Shown here piece after piece: positions 55,341-64,000 of a DNA stretch of 64,000 nucleotides. Within the stretch, counting starts at the first letter, position 1. Every line of letters begins with the position of its first letter. The notes beneath the pieces are model-generated. The model saw only the letters and a list, made by a program, of their open reading frames with translations, searched no databases and had not been told where the DNA came from. The position numbers and the translations under genes are program-made. The DNA is from Cordylochernes scorpioides (Eukaryota > Arthropoda > Arachnida > Pseudoscorpiones > Chernetidae): contig CP092879.1 of the NCBI GenBank assembly GCA_030710605.1, positions 40,176,842-40,240,841 on the forward strand. The letters are read 5' to 3'.

Positions 55341-56625
55341 TGAGGGGTGTCTCATAAGTCCGTGGCCCAACCATGAGAACGAAATATTAGAAACCAACAA
55401 ATTTTACCATATATACCTTAAAGCCTTGTAAAAAGATATGTAAATTTTGAAGTTTTTACAACTAACCATTTTTTTTTGTTATAGGTTCTGAAAGAGGACA
55501 AGAAACAGGAATCATCTAGAATGGAGACAAACGAGATTCGTGCTGTATTAAAATATCTTTGTAAGAAAGGAATGTCGCCGAATAAAATCTATGAGGATAT
55601 GGTGAATACATTAAGGGAAGATGCTCCTTCCTATAGCACAGTAAAAAATGAGTAGCTGAGTTTAAATTAGGGAGGATCAGCACCGAAGACGAACATCGAC
55701 CAGGAAGACCTGTTGAGTCAGTTACTCAAGAAAACATCGACAGGATACATGATTTGGTTATGTTGGACAGAAGAATGACAGTTCTTCAGATAGAAAAGAC
55801 CTTGGATATTCCAAAACCAACAGTGAATCGGATCATGAGAGAAAACTTGGGCCTCAGGAAGCTTTCTGCCCGTTGGGTTCCCAAACTTTTGATACCCGAT
55901 CAAAAGGCTGTAAGGAGAAAGTTATCTTCGGACAATTTTGCGTTATTTGAAGCCAATCCAGAGGAATTTGTTAATAGCTTTGTTATCATGGATGAGACTT
56001 GGGCCCATCACTCTACACCAGAGTCGAAGCAACAATCCATGCAAATAAGACACTCCGATTCCCCTCCCCCAAGAGAGCCAAAACAGTTCCATTAGCAGGG
56101 AAGGTTATGGTGTCTGTCTTTTGGGATTCCGAAGGTGTATTTCTTCTAGACTTTCTGAATAAGAATCACTGGCAATTATTATACAAATCTTGTGAAGCAA
56201 CTACGAGAAGCTATTAAAGAAAAGAGAAGAGGAAAGTTGTCCAGGAAGATTATTTACCATCAAGACAATGCTCCGAGTCATCGGTTGCTGCAAGCCATGG
56301 CTGCTATTTATGATTCTGGCTTTGAACTTTTACCACATGCACCCTATTCACCAGATCTAGCTCCGTCTGACTTCCACCTATTTCCTCATTTGAAAATATC
56401 ACTTTCTGGCATTCATTTTAGGACAGATGAAGAGATCATTGATGCTGTAACCTCATTTTTTGAGTCACTTGAAACATCGTTCTTTTTGGAGGGCAGAAAA
56501 GCATTAGAAAATTGCTGGAAAAAGTGTATAAACCTTAAAGGGGATTTTGTTGGAAAATAAATCATAATAATTTTATTAGTCATTTTCTTTATATGTCGGG
56601 CCACCGACTTATGGGACACCCCTCG
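55341..56625 (+). mobile_element. Mariner element, near full length
   Basis: 1285 bp between TA dinucleotides (55339-55340, 56626-56627). Inverted repeats read GAGGGGTGTCTCATAAGTCC at the left and its near-complement at the right (GGGACACCCCTCG). Unrelated in ends and transposase to the mariner at 1263. Confidence 0.95.
55521..56560 (+). pseudogene. Mariner transposase, frameshifted
   Basis: Starts METNEIRAVLKYLCKKGMSP; broken by a stop near 55655. Resumes with RPGRPVESVTQENIDRI, the linker WVPKLL, and IMDETWAHH (first Asp). Another frame break near 56050 follows, then PLAGKVMVSVFWDSEG, and finally HQDNAPSHRLLQ (second Asp) and YSPDLAPSDFHLFP (third Asp) 34 residues on, ending GDFVGK. All DD34D residues survive, but at least three frame changes make it inactive. 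Confidence 0.93.
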
Positions 56626-56949
56626 TATAGTCAGAATTGATACTTCCTTGTTCTGTATCAATATTATTTAAATCTAAAGAGGATTCTAAAAATAGTCGTA
56701 TTGGTTCATCATGAGGTCTATGAGATTCTAAGCATCGTTTGAGCTAATATACCATTCCACATGCTATAATTTTTTCTTTCTTAACCTTGGTTATGGGTGA
56801 AATTTCGATTCATTAGTGGCTAATGAGTATACCAATGCAATCTGTGTGTATAATTTTGTTGGTTATTCCAGGAGAATCCCACAGAATGGTAACAAAATGA
56901 TCGCTTAATCGAGTATATATCTCGTTAAATAATAATAAATAACTATATA

Positions 56950-57605
56950 TAGTATATTTATACAAATGGAAAAACCTCCTACAGTACCTACTACTTTGTA
57001 TAGGTCTAAATACACCTTTAAATATGCCTTTAATAGGCATTTATTGATAAATAGCTTTTTGGTTTATCATAAATTTCGTCTTATATTTAATTTTTAGTGG
57101 TGGCAAAAAATGGTTTCTTAATCGAGTATATATATCGTTAAATATAATAAATAAAAAATAAACATTAAATAAAAAGGCATATTTTGGATCAAAATATCAT
57201 TTATTTTACCAATATATCAGTTGGCTGAACGCCAACCTTTATCAAGGTGTTATAACATTTTAAAGTGTGTCAACAACAAACTCATCGCCATATAACGTCA
57301 TTAGAATTATGTTTAAAAATATATTTGCTTATATTTAATGGGGAGAAAAAAAATTGATATATAAATTTATATTATGGACAAAATAATTTTTGTAAAATAA
57401 AGGTGTGAATATTTTGATATTAACAATAACGCCTATTTTAGTATATATTAGTATAATAGTACGTATATTAGTATAATTATATATAAATGGAAAAACCTCC
57501 TACAGTACCTACTATTTTGTATAGGTCTAAATACACCTTTGATATGTTTGATTTTAATGCGCATTTATTGATAGCTTTTTGGTTTATCGTAAATTTCGTC
57601 TTTTT
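56950..57605. repeat. Direct repeat pair flanking a PLE-type hairpin repeat
   Basis: A 120-bp segment (TGGAAAAACCTCCTACAGTA, TATAGGTCTAAATACACCTT) at 56965-57082 recurs at 57487-57602. Between them, 57165-57300 is the third copy of the PLE hairpin repeat (AGTTGGCTGAACGCCAACCT, TTATCAAGG). The arrangement resembles an element with terminal direct repeats. Confidence 0.6.
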
Positions 57606-58491
57606 ATTTTAAACGGCAAAGGAGGAGTCCTTAATTAAGTAATGTCTTTGAACTTGTAAGTCATAAACAGTATCTCTTGAAGAAATTCAGTAAAACTTTA
57701 TGCTACATATATAAAAATATGTCTAGCTGTTTCTAATACGAATATCGTCTTTCCTAAAATAAGAAAATCGAAGGTAAAATAAATAAAAATGTATTTATCT
57801 TGCCTTTTTTTCCAAATTCTGATGAATATCGTAATCCACCGGGCACAAAAATTAGCTGTTTCTTTCACAATATTATAAGCGACCTAAAGTTTAAGCTCAA
57901 ATGATCAATCCAAAAATTGATTTCAACAAAGCTCATATATCCTTAAACTGATATAGGAGAACATGTTGGATAGAAACAAGACAGACCTTGGTAAAGGAGG
58001 GTGTCATCCAGTCCAGAGTTATACTTATATTAAAGTCATCAATATGCTCATATCTACCAAGATAAGTTGCAGCGAGTCCAAGTTGGTCTCACTCTCTCTT
58101 TTACTCGGTATGATGCAAGATTTATGAAATATTACAGAAATTGTTTCGGAAGGAAGGGCTGGGAGGCGGGGGGTTGATTGATTTTCTGTTAATATAATAT
58201 ATCGAGCTATACTCACCAGATCTCTAAATAGACGCTCGCAGTGAGAATTTATGCAAAAAGAAATAGCTTCAATGCCTCTCCCTTCCCGATTCTCTTTAAA
58301 CATTATTATTTATCCATATTATACACACGGCGTACAGACCATAGTATTTATAGTGGGTAGTAGTTAGCAATAGCCTTTACTGCAATTGCACCATAGCGGT
58401 AACATGTTGAAAGAAGTTTGACATTTGCGCTTATTCGAGTGCTTACACTGGTGGGGTTGGATTTTTCAAAAATCGAAGGCTATGAAGCAAT
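57606..58491. other. AT-rich spacer
   Basis: No gene supported. 58440-58470 (CTGGTGGGGTTGGATTTTTC) matches 19962-19990, a repeat edge. Confidence 0.4.
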
Positions 58492-58712
58492 TAACATTTA
58501 TGGACAAAACTTAAGGAAGTGGAAGGTCGTTGATGTCTCAGATGGTGTGTTTCAAGGAGACAGATGTAAATTTGTTCACATTTGGTTATCTCGTGTGTCT
58601 TCAATAGAGGTCATTGTGTATCAAATATCTTTCAGAGTTATTGTCCTAATCCCGATATACATGATAAAGGATACAAATACTTTATTTTTAGTTTTGTGTG
58701 CCCATGAGTGTA
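58492..58712. mobile_element. Tc1-like MITE, copy 4
   Basis: TTATGGACAAAACTTAAGGA at the left, TTTTGTGTGCCCATGAGTGT at the right, interior shared with copies 1, 2 and 5. Confidence 0.8.
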
Positions 58713-59700
58713 TTTCTTCAGAAAAAAAAATAGTTCCCAATGTGGGATTCGATTCCGAGCCGTGTTTGTCAAAAATTGACGGTCCATACCCTTCCCCCAT
58801 CAACCAACCCGATACTTAAATAAGTTCAACCCTACCAATAAGTACAAGTAAGTTTACAATTTCAACGTCTAATAAATCCTGATAAACCGTTGTCATTCAC
58901 GGAAACATTGAGGAAATTAAATAATTTACTTTTAACCGAAGTATTAATTTGCTACTAAAAATATCTCAAACCCAGTAGAATTATATCGGCCTAAATAAAT
59001 AAATTGTTGTATCAATGGGGACAACCTTTGTCATCAATTCCCTCAGGAGAAGCTAACAGGGATCTCATTTATCAATGTGGAAGCTAATTGTTTTTAAACA
59101 AAGGTTGTTGAAGAGTTGAGTTTTAATGAGGAGCTAGGGATGACGGATCGGGATATGCAAATCAAATCATTTGAGCGAAGATCTCTGGGGTATTTTAATT
59201 ATCAAATTACCAGTTTCATTTATGTTTAAAAATATCTTCTCTATCTATTAAAATATATTATTAAATTATTTTTTCCTCCATTTTTATAGTTGAAAGTCTC
59301 TCTCTCTATAGACTTTACTGCAATAAAATACATTCTATTGTATTGCTGTTGTTATAGAAAAACTTGGTTAATCAATGGTGACTTCTTCCAGGGGTTTTAT
59401 TAATAAATTTATGAATATACAAGAATTTCTACTATTAGTAAACTAACGATAAAAGAAAAATTAGGAAGACTTGACTCACCAGTAGTTTGAACATTTCATG
59501 TAATACTATTTGAAACTGTAGATGTTGCTAATCAATGTGAATAGTCTTAATAAAATATCTTTTACTCCTCTAACATATGCAAATTTGAATATAGATGTTT
59601 ATTTTAAACTTAATATAAAAAGGCTTAGGTAGTGCGCTACCTCTTATCAGAAATTTGAACTATTTTTGACGAGTATGAATCTTATTGATTAAAACAATTT
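58713..59700. other. AT-rich spacer with MITE fragment
   Basis: 59300-59420 carries diverged CTTTACTGCAATAAA and GGTTAATCAATGGTGA words of the CCTTACTGC MITE family. No gene. Confidence 0.45.
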
Positions 59701-59702
59701 TC

Positions 59703-59850
59703 TACTACCCTTACTGCAATGATAAAAATAATGGGAAGACCTGGCTCATCAGTGTTGAAATCGCCTAGAGATTAAACTGGCGGAACCGCTCGGAGAGTTC
59801 ACTAATGAGGAAACAGGCCCTCCGAAAAATTTATCATTGCAGTAAGGACA
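59703..59850. mobile_element. MITE, CCTTACTGC family
   Basis: Ends CCCTTACTGCAATGATAAA and TTTATCATTGCAGTAAGGA are inverted; the inside has GGCTCATCAG, AAACTGGCGGAACCGCT and CAGGCCCTCCG, as in the long foldback family. Confidence 0.8.
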
Positions 59851-60740
59851 TTTTAAGTTTTCTATTTAAAAAGAAGCATACGTGTCAAATTAAATTTTAA
59901 ATATATCGTTATAAAGAGTATAGACATTGTAGATCGGATTTTGAGTGGTAAGTTAGTATGATAAAATATCATCCTGGTACTTGAAAATTTAAGTTGTATG
60001 TGAAGAAAATTTTCAAGGTAAAAAAAGAGAAAGGTTTAATAAAGAATCTAGTTGCTCTGCGTGTTTTGTACAGTGTCTCTATAGATTTCAAACTGCAATT
60101 TTCTGAATCGATATACAAATATTATTAAGCATTTGGAGAGAGAGGGATATATGAATTATCTCTCTTTTTCTTCTAAAAATATAGTTTTTGAAGGTCAATA
60201 TAGTTTTTTCAAAAATTTGAAAAGTTTTCAATAATATAAATAGTTAAGAAAAAGCATCTTCTGATTGTGCAATTGAAAGTATTGTTGAAAGTGTAATTCA
60301 TATATATATATTTTGTGCCATTAGAAAAGGCTTTTCTTAAACTATCCATTGACGTTTTTAAAAATTATATCTTGCTGTTTTCTATCAAATATTTGAGTAT
60401 ATGTAATATTATTTATAAGAAAAACTAAAAACTACCAATATAAGCGTTTTTATAAATATTAAAATTAATCGGATTATTTTACTCTTCTCTATATTTTTCT
60501 TTCCCTAAAATGTTTGTAGCTTCAAATATTTTTCTCCATTTAAAAAATATAAATCAACATGAGTGTTTTCAAATATATATTAATTTCCAATGTAATATAA
60601 AGACAACTTTACAAAATACACTCAAAGTACTGTTAATTTTTTGTGTTATCTTTTCTAAGAGCTTATTCCACTCCTTGAACACAGAAAAATAATTTCTAAA
60701 TTATCTCACGGACGCTTAAAAATACAACATACAGTATGCA
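59851..60740. other. AT-rich spacer
   Basis: Nothing I can support; the open frame at 60510-60692 has AT-driven composition. Confidence 0.4.
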
Positions 60741-60930
60741 TACATTCATGGACAAAACTTGAGGAATTTGTGCCTTTTATCATGTATATCGTGATTCAAA
60801 CAAAAACTCTGGAAGATATTTGATATACAGTGACCTTTATTGAAGACACGAGATAACCAAGTGTGAATAAATTTCCTCTGTCTCCTTCAAAAAAGACTTT
60901 CCACTTTCTTAAGTTTTCTATGTCGGTGTA
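60741..60930. mobile_element. Tc1-like MITE, copy 5
   Basis: TACATTCATGGACAAAACTT at the left and CTTAAGTTTTCTATGTCGGT-GTA at the right; the interior is in the same orientation as copy 2. Confidence 0.8.
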
Positions 60931-61206
60931 TTAAGTTATGTTGCGAAAAGATAATATTCGGTTATAAAAAAAGGCATCTCTCTATTTAAAAATGAATTGA
61001 AACAATGAATATTTTGCCTTGCTCCTCAGTGATGAACGCAAAATTGGCTATAATGAATGTTCCACAACACTATATTGATAAGGATCATATCCTGAAACCA
61101 TTGTATACACGTTGACCTTTTGTCTAAATTCGCTAAAACTGTTGTTGTGGTACATTCTTCATCACCAACAGTATCTACTGTACTACTGCGATAAGTATAT
61201 TATTTT

Positions 61207-61367
61207 ATTTATATGAAAAATAGACACTTCGGCCAGTTGGAATTTTTATTTTCTCAACGTTTCGACAAAAATCTTTTGGTGCCGAGGTGAAGACAAAAGA
61301 TTTTTGTCGAAACGTTGAGAAAATAAAAAACTCCAACTGGCCGAAGTATCTTTTTTTCATATAAATA
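61207..61367. mobile_element. Foldback MITE with long perfect arms
   Basis: About 70-bp inverted arms (TTTATATGAAAAA, ACTTCGGCCAGTTGGA, TTTCTCAACGTTTCGACAAA) meet at a short centre (GGTGCCGAGGTGAAG). The two arms are nearly identical, so the copy is recent. Confidence 0.88.
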
Positions 61368-61714
61368 GAAATGCCGGCCAGGCAGCCTCTATCTTTACGA
61401 TATATTATTTTAATACATTTGTAAAGGTCTCTTAGCAAAATAGTCGCTGAAACTAAGCATCATCTAATTGACCGTTTCCGCAAACTGGCCATCTCAATAT
61501 ATAGAGGACTTAATAGATTTGTAAAGAGAACAGTGCCTTTTTAGTATATTATGAATATTATTTATATTTGGTTTATATAAATTCTACAAGGCCGTAGTTA
61601 CCGTTCGGAGGAGATTAATAGAATCGCCGAATGTCGTTGTCCATTTGGATGAGGAAAGCTAAGATTAGAACGCGGCTGATTCTACACTCGACTTTTCAGT
61701 GATTCGCTAACCAT

Positions 61715-61880
61715 GACGTGTGTACGGTGGAATCTATGGCCACTGGACATTCGTCGGACCTGGAGGCTGTTGTTGGTTGCTGTGCTGCTTGGAGTATAGG
61801 AGCTTCATCTATGCTTCCTTTCTTCCTGTGGTGAATCTGTATAAGACCGTGGCCTTAATAAATCTGTGTGTGAATATTAT
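61715..61880 (+). repeat. Dispersed repeat, LTR-tail-like, copy 2
   Basis: Matches 14358-14515. Contains CTTAATAAATCTGTGTGTGA, a polyadenylation-like end. Confidence 0.6.
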
Positions 61881-62389
61881 TTATATAAAATATACTCCAA
61901 CTCTCTTCTCTCTTTATATTAATAAATATTTATTCACTTATTATTTGATGTAAAATAGGAAAGACTTGCTGAATATTTACTGAAATATTTGAGCCCTCAT
62001 GGGAATATGTAGGCGACATGTTCCAAGCCAATATCCTCTATGAATAGATGAAGCTGAACTTTTCAATTCCAAAATCTATATTTTTTAGAATTTGAAAGAA
62101 ATTCAATTTTCTGAAATGTATTTTTTCCAGATTGGGAAAATGGTAGAAAGTCTTATGGCCCGCACTCCGAAATGTTCCACGTTATATGTGAATATTCTCA
62201 ATGTCGTTAACGATACTGTTGTTACAACACATGAAATGACTTCGCGAAGTCTAATCCAAGACAGTTAACACAGCATTTTTAATATTGGAAAATATCCATA
62301 AATAAATAAGTGCCTATATGAATTACAAACTGTAAATTTTGTCAGGTAGTATTTTTATCAAAGTTTTAGTGTCGTTAGGTCACATCCGC

Positions 62390-62650
62390 TAACACGCGCT
62401 GTTTAAAATCTCAATTTAGGATAATTTGGAACAATGTGAAAAAGTTGAAGTATAGCTTGCACCATGCTGCCGATGGCCAACAGCCCGAAAGGCATATGTG
62501 GTTATATTTACTTGATTAATCAAGAACGGGTATTTGGCCACATCTGGAATAATTAAAAATCAACGAATAGTTGATATTTATACCGACAGATGGCGTAAGC
62601 CATCAGGAACCTTTAGTTGCACGATCGGGAGATGCCTTTTTCATAATTAA
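62390..62650 (+). repeat. PLE-type terminal repeat with decayed hammerhead
   Basis: Homologue of 33441-33735. At 62461-62503 the hammerhead reads ACCATGCTGCCGATGG, CCCGAAAGGC, ATGTGGT. The core has an insertion and changes, and stem I is partly kept, so it should be inactive. Confidence 0.65.
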
Positions 62651-63345
62651 GAATAAAGTTGCTTATTGTGGTAATTATTGAAAGCTACAGATATTCTTGA
62701 TACAATAACTAAGAAGTAAACATATTTTAACACTACATGTTGTTTTTATATAAATAATCCACTCATTCATCTCTACCTATTTCGTGAATTATTTTTGTTA
62801 TTTGAAATACAAGTTTCCAAGATAAAATATCGCTGTAACAGGCTTATATCAAGAAAACATAGCTAGAACCGTTTGGATGTGTATGCGATTAATGTTATGC
62901 TAAGAATATTGGCGAAAGCTCGACTCCTTAGTGGCCAACCTTTTCATCGGTTTAGCGAGTTTAATCTACAATACACTATTCTACTAATGCAATTAGCCTG
63001 TTCTTCTTTTGTATCCGGCTATCTAGAATAGTTCTAGGAGATTAAATTGGCGAAAGTCTTGGGAGGGTTTACTACTGATGAGCAATACCCTCCCTCTCTC
63101 AATTTCTATTCATTTCTGAATAACGGATATAGAAATAAATTCCAATTATATATATCTTAGAAGAAGTTTAGCGTTGAAAAACATGATATAATTTTCTTCG
63201 ATAGGTGGCTGTAGGTTAATGATGATAACTTAAAATAATTATTTTGATGGTATTTAAAGTAAATATAGACATAGGTTTTGGAGTCGGTACAAATAAAAAC
63301 AAAAAATAACAATCTAACAAAATAACGACATAATAGGTTTTGAGG
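62651..63345. other. AT-rich spacer with MITE fragment
   Basis: 62920-63110 has two diverged segments of the foldback family (CGGTTTAGCGAGTTTAATCT; GATTAAATTGGCGAAAG, CTACTGATGAGCAATACCCT). No gene. Confidence 0.5.
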
Positions 63346-63359
63346 GATTTTTTTATAAA

Positions 63360-64000
63360 TTCGAAACTTTATTCAGAGAAACCAGTACAATATATTTCAT
63401 TCAAAGTATTGTCCATCTTTAGCTACGACTTTTTCCCATCTTTCAGGCAGCATACGGATTCCGTGTCGAATTAATTCCTCGTCTTTTGAGGTGATCCAAA
63501 CATTGAACGAATTTTTCGCCTCTTCGTAAGAAGTGAAGTGCTGCTCGGCCAGGCCATGTGTCATCGAACGGAACATGTGGTAGTCTGAAGGAGCAATGCC
63601 TGGTGAATACAGCGGGTGGGGTAGGACATCCCATTGAAGCGCCTCCAAAGTCTCCATGACAACTTTTGCAACATGTGGCCGAGCGTTGTCGTGCTGATAG
63701 ATCACCTTGTCATGTCTTTTGGCATATAGTGGGCGTTTATTCTTCAATGTTCGGCTTAATCGCATCAATTGTTGTTGGTAACGTTCTCCAGTGATGGTTT
63801 CGTTAGGCTGAAGTAGCTCATAGTAGATAAATCCGAGCTGATCCCACCAGATGCACATCATTAGCTTCTTGCCATGAATATTCGGTTTGGCCGTAGAAGT
63901 TGATGCATGACCGGGCTTAACCGACGATTTTCTGCGCTTTGGGTTGTCGTAGTGAATCCACTTTTCGTCCCCCGTCACGATTCGATGCAAAAAAACCCTT
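63360..64000 (-). mobile_element. Mariner (Mos1-like), cut by window edge
   Basis: The 3' portion of a third mariner. Its coding part ends at 63397 and continues past position 64000. The inverted-repeat end should lie near 63340-63360 (TTTTGAGGGATTTTTTTATA), but its partner is outside the window. Confidence 0.85.
63397..64000 (-). CDS. Mariner transposase, C-terminal two thirds
   Basis: An open frame of about 197 codons, uninterrupted to the window edge: IVTGDEKWIHYDNPKRR (first Asp), KPGHASTSTAKPNIHGKKLM, YQHDNARPHVAK (second Asp), YSPGIAPSDYHMFRSMTHGL (third Asp in PSDYH), ending WEKVVAKDGQYFE. Close to the widespread Mos1/Mellifera-type proteins. Changes such as KSSVKPGH for KSWVKPGH and SPG for SPD hint at early decay, although the catalytic residues visible here are kept. 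The best-preserved transposase in the window. Confidence 0.92.
   Translation of the reverse strand, partial: RVFLHRIVTGDEKWIHYDNPKRRKSSVKPGHASTSTAKPNIHGKKLMMCIWWDQLGFIYYELLQPNETITGERYQQQLMRLSRTLKNKRPLYAKRHDKVIYQHDNARPHVAKVVMETLEALQWDVLPHPLYSPGIAPSDYHMFRSMTHGLAEQHFTSYEEAKNSFNVWITSKDEELIRHGIRMLPERWEKVVAKDGQYFE

Overview
This is an AT-rich nuclear window from an animal, most likely an arthropod. Three things point that way: one well-conserved exon of a beta-adrenergic-like octopamine receptor (an invertebrate biogenic-amine GPCR type), DD34D mariner transposons, and abundant Penelope-like, Helitron and Ty3/Gypsy elements with AT-rich spacers. I cannot place it to class or genus. There are no operons, ribosome binding sites or prokaryotic features.

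The only host protein-coding sequence I can assign with confidence is the receptor exon at 12100-13230 (minus). Three further short segments could be host exons (about 2837-3121 minus, 7524-7685 plus, 47970-48370 plus), but I cannot name them. Almost everything else that can be interpreted is mobile DNA.

Layout. 1-1152: a 32-bp satellite joined to a Helitron. 1263-2299: an internally deleted mariner. 3811-4323, 5136-5452 and 9080-9641: short non-autonomous Helitrons; the last two each carry a tRNA-Gly(GCC)-like sequence, and the middle one sits cleanly inside an 87-bp tandem repeat. 12100-14730: the receptor exon with a 37-bp minisatellite just upstream of it. 17600-20900: a Penelope-like (PLE) fragment and inverted dispersed repeats. 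21350-25678: a young, nearly intact Ty3/Gypsy element (minus) with 315-bp LTRs. 26379-38700: foldback MITEs, a hAT MITE with target duplication, LINE 3' fragments, PLE terminal repeats (one with a hammerhead ribozyme motif) and a Helitron. 39469-40740: an endonuclease-domain remnant and a CpG-rich promoter-like segment. 42240-46850: a PLE split by a 2.35-kb block made of Helitrons and the same 32-bp satellite as at position 1. 49389-52420: a second Gypsy element that lost its reverse transcriptase in frame. 55341-56625 and 63360-64000: two more mariners.

How the parts relate: elements nest in one another and share segments. The satellite-Helitron junction occurs twice in opposite orientation; two different Helitrons share a tRNA-Gly plus its 3' flank; PLE-type terminal repeats with hammerhead-like folds are scattered across the window. 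The best leads for new biology are the tRNA-bearing Helitrons, the Helitron-satellite composite, and the hammerhead-bearing repeats.
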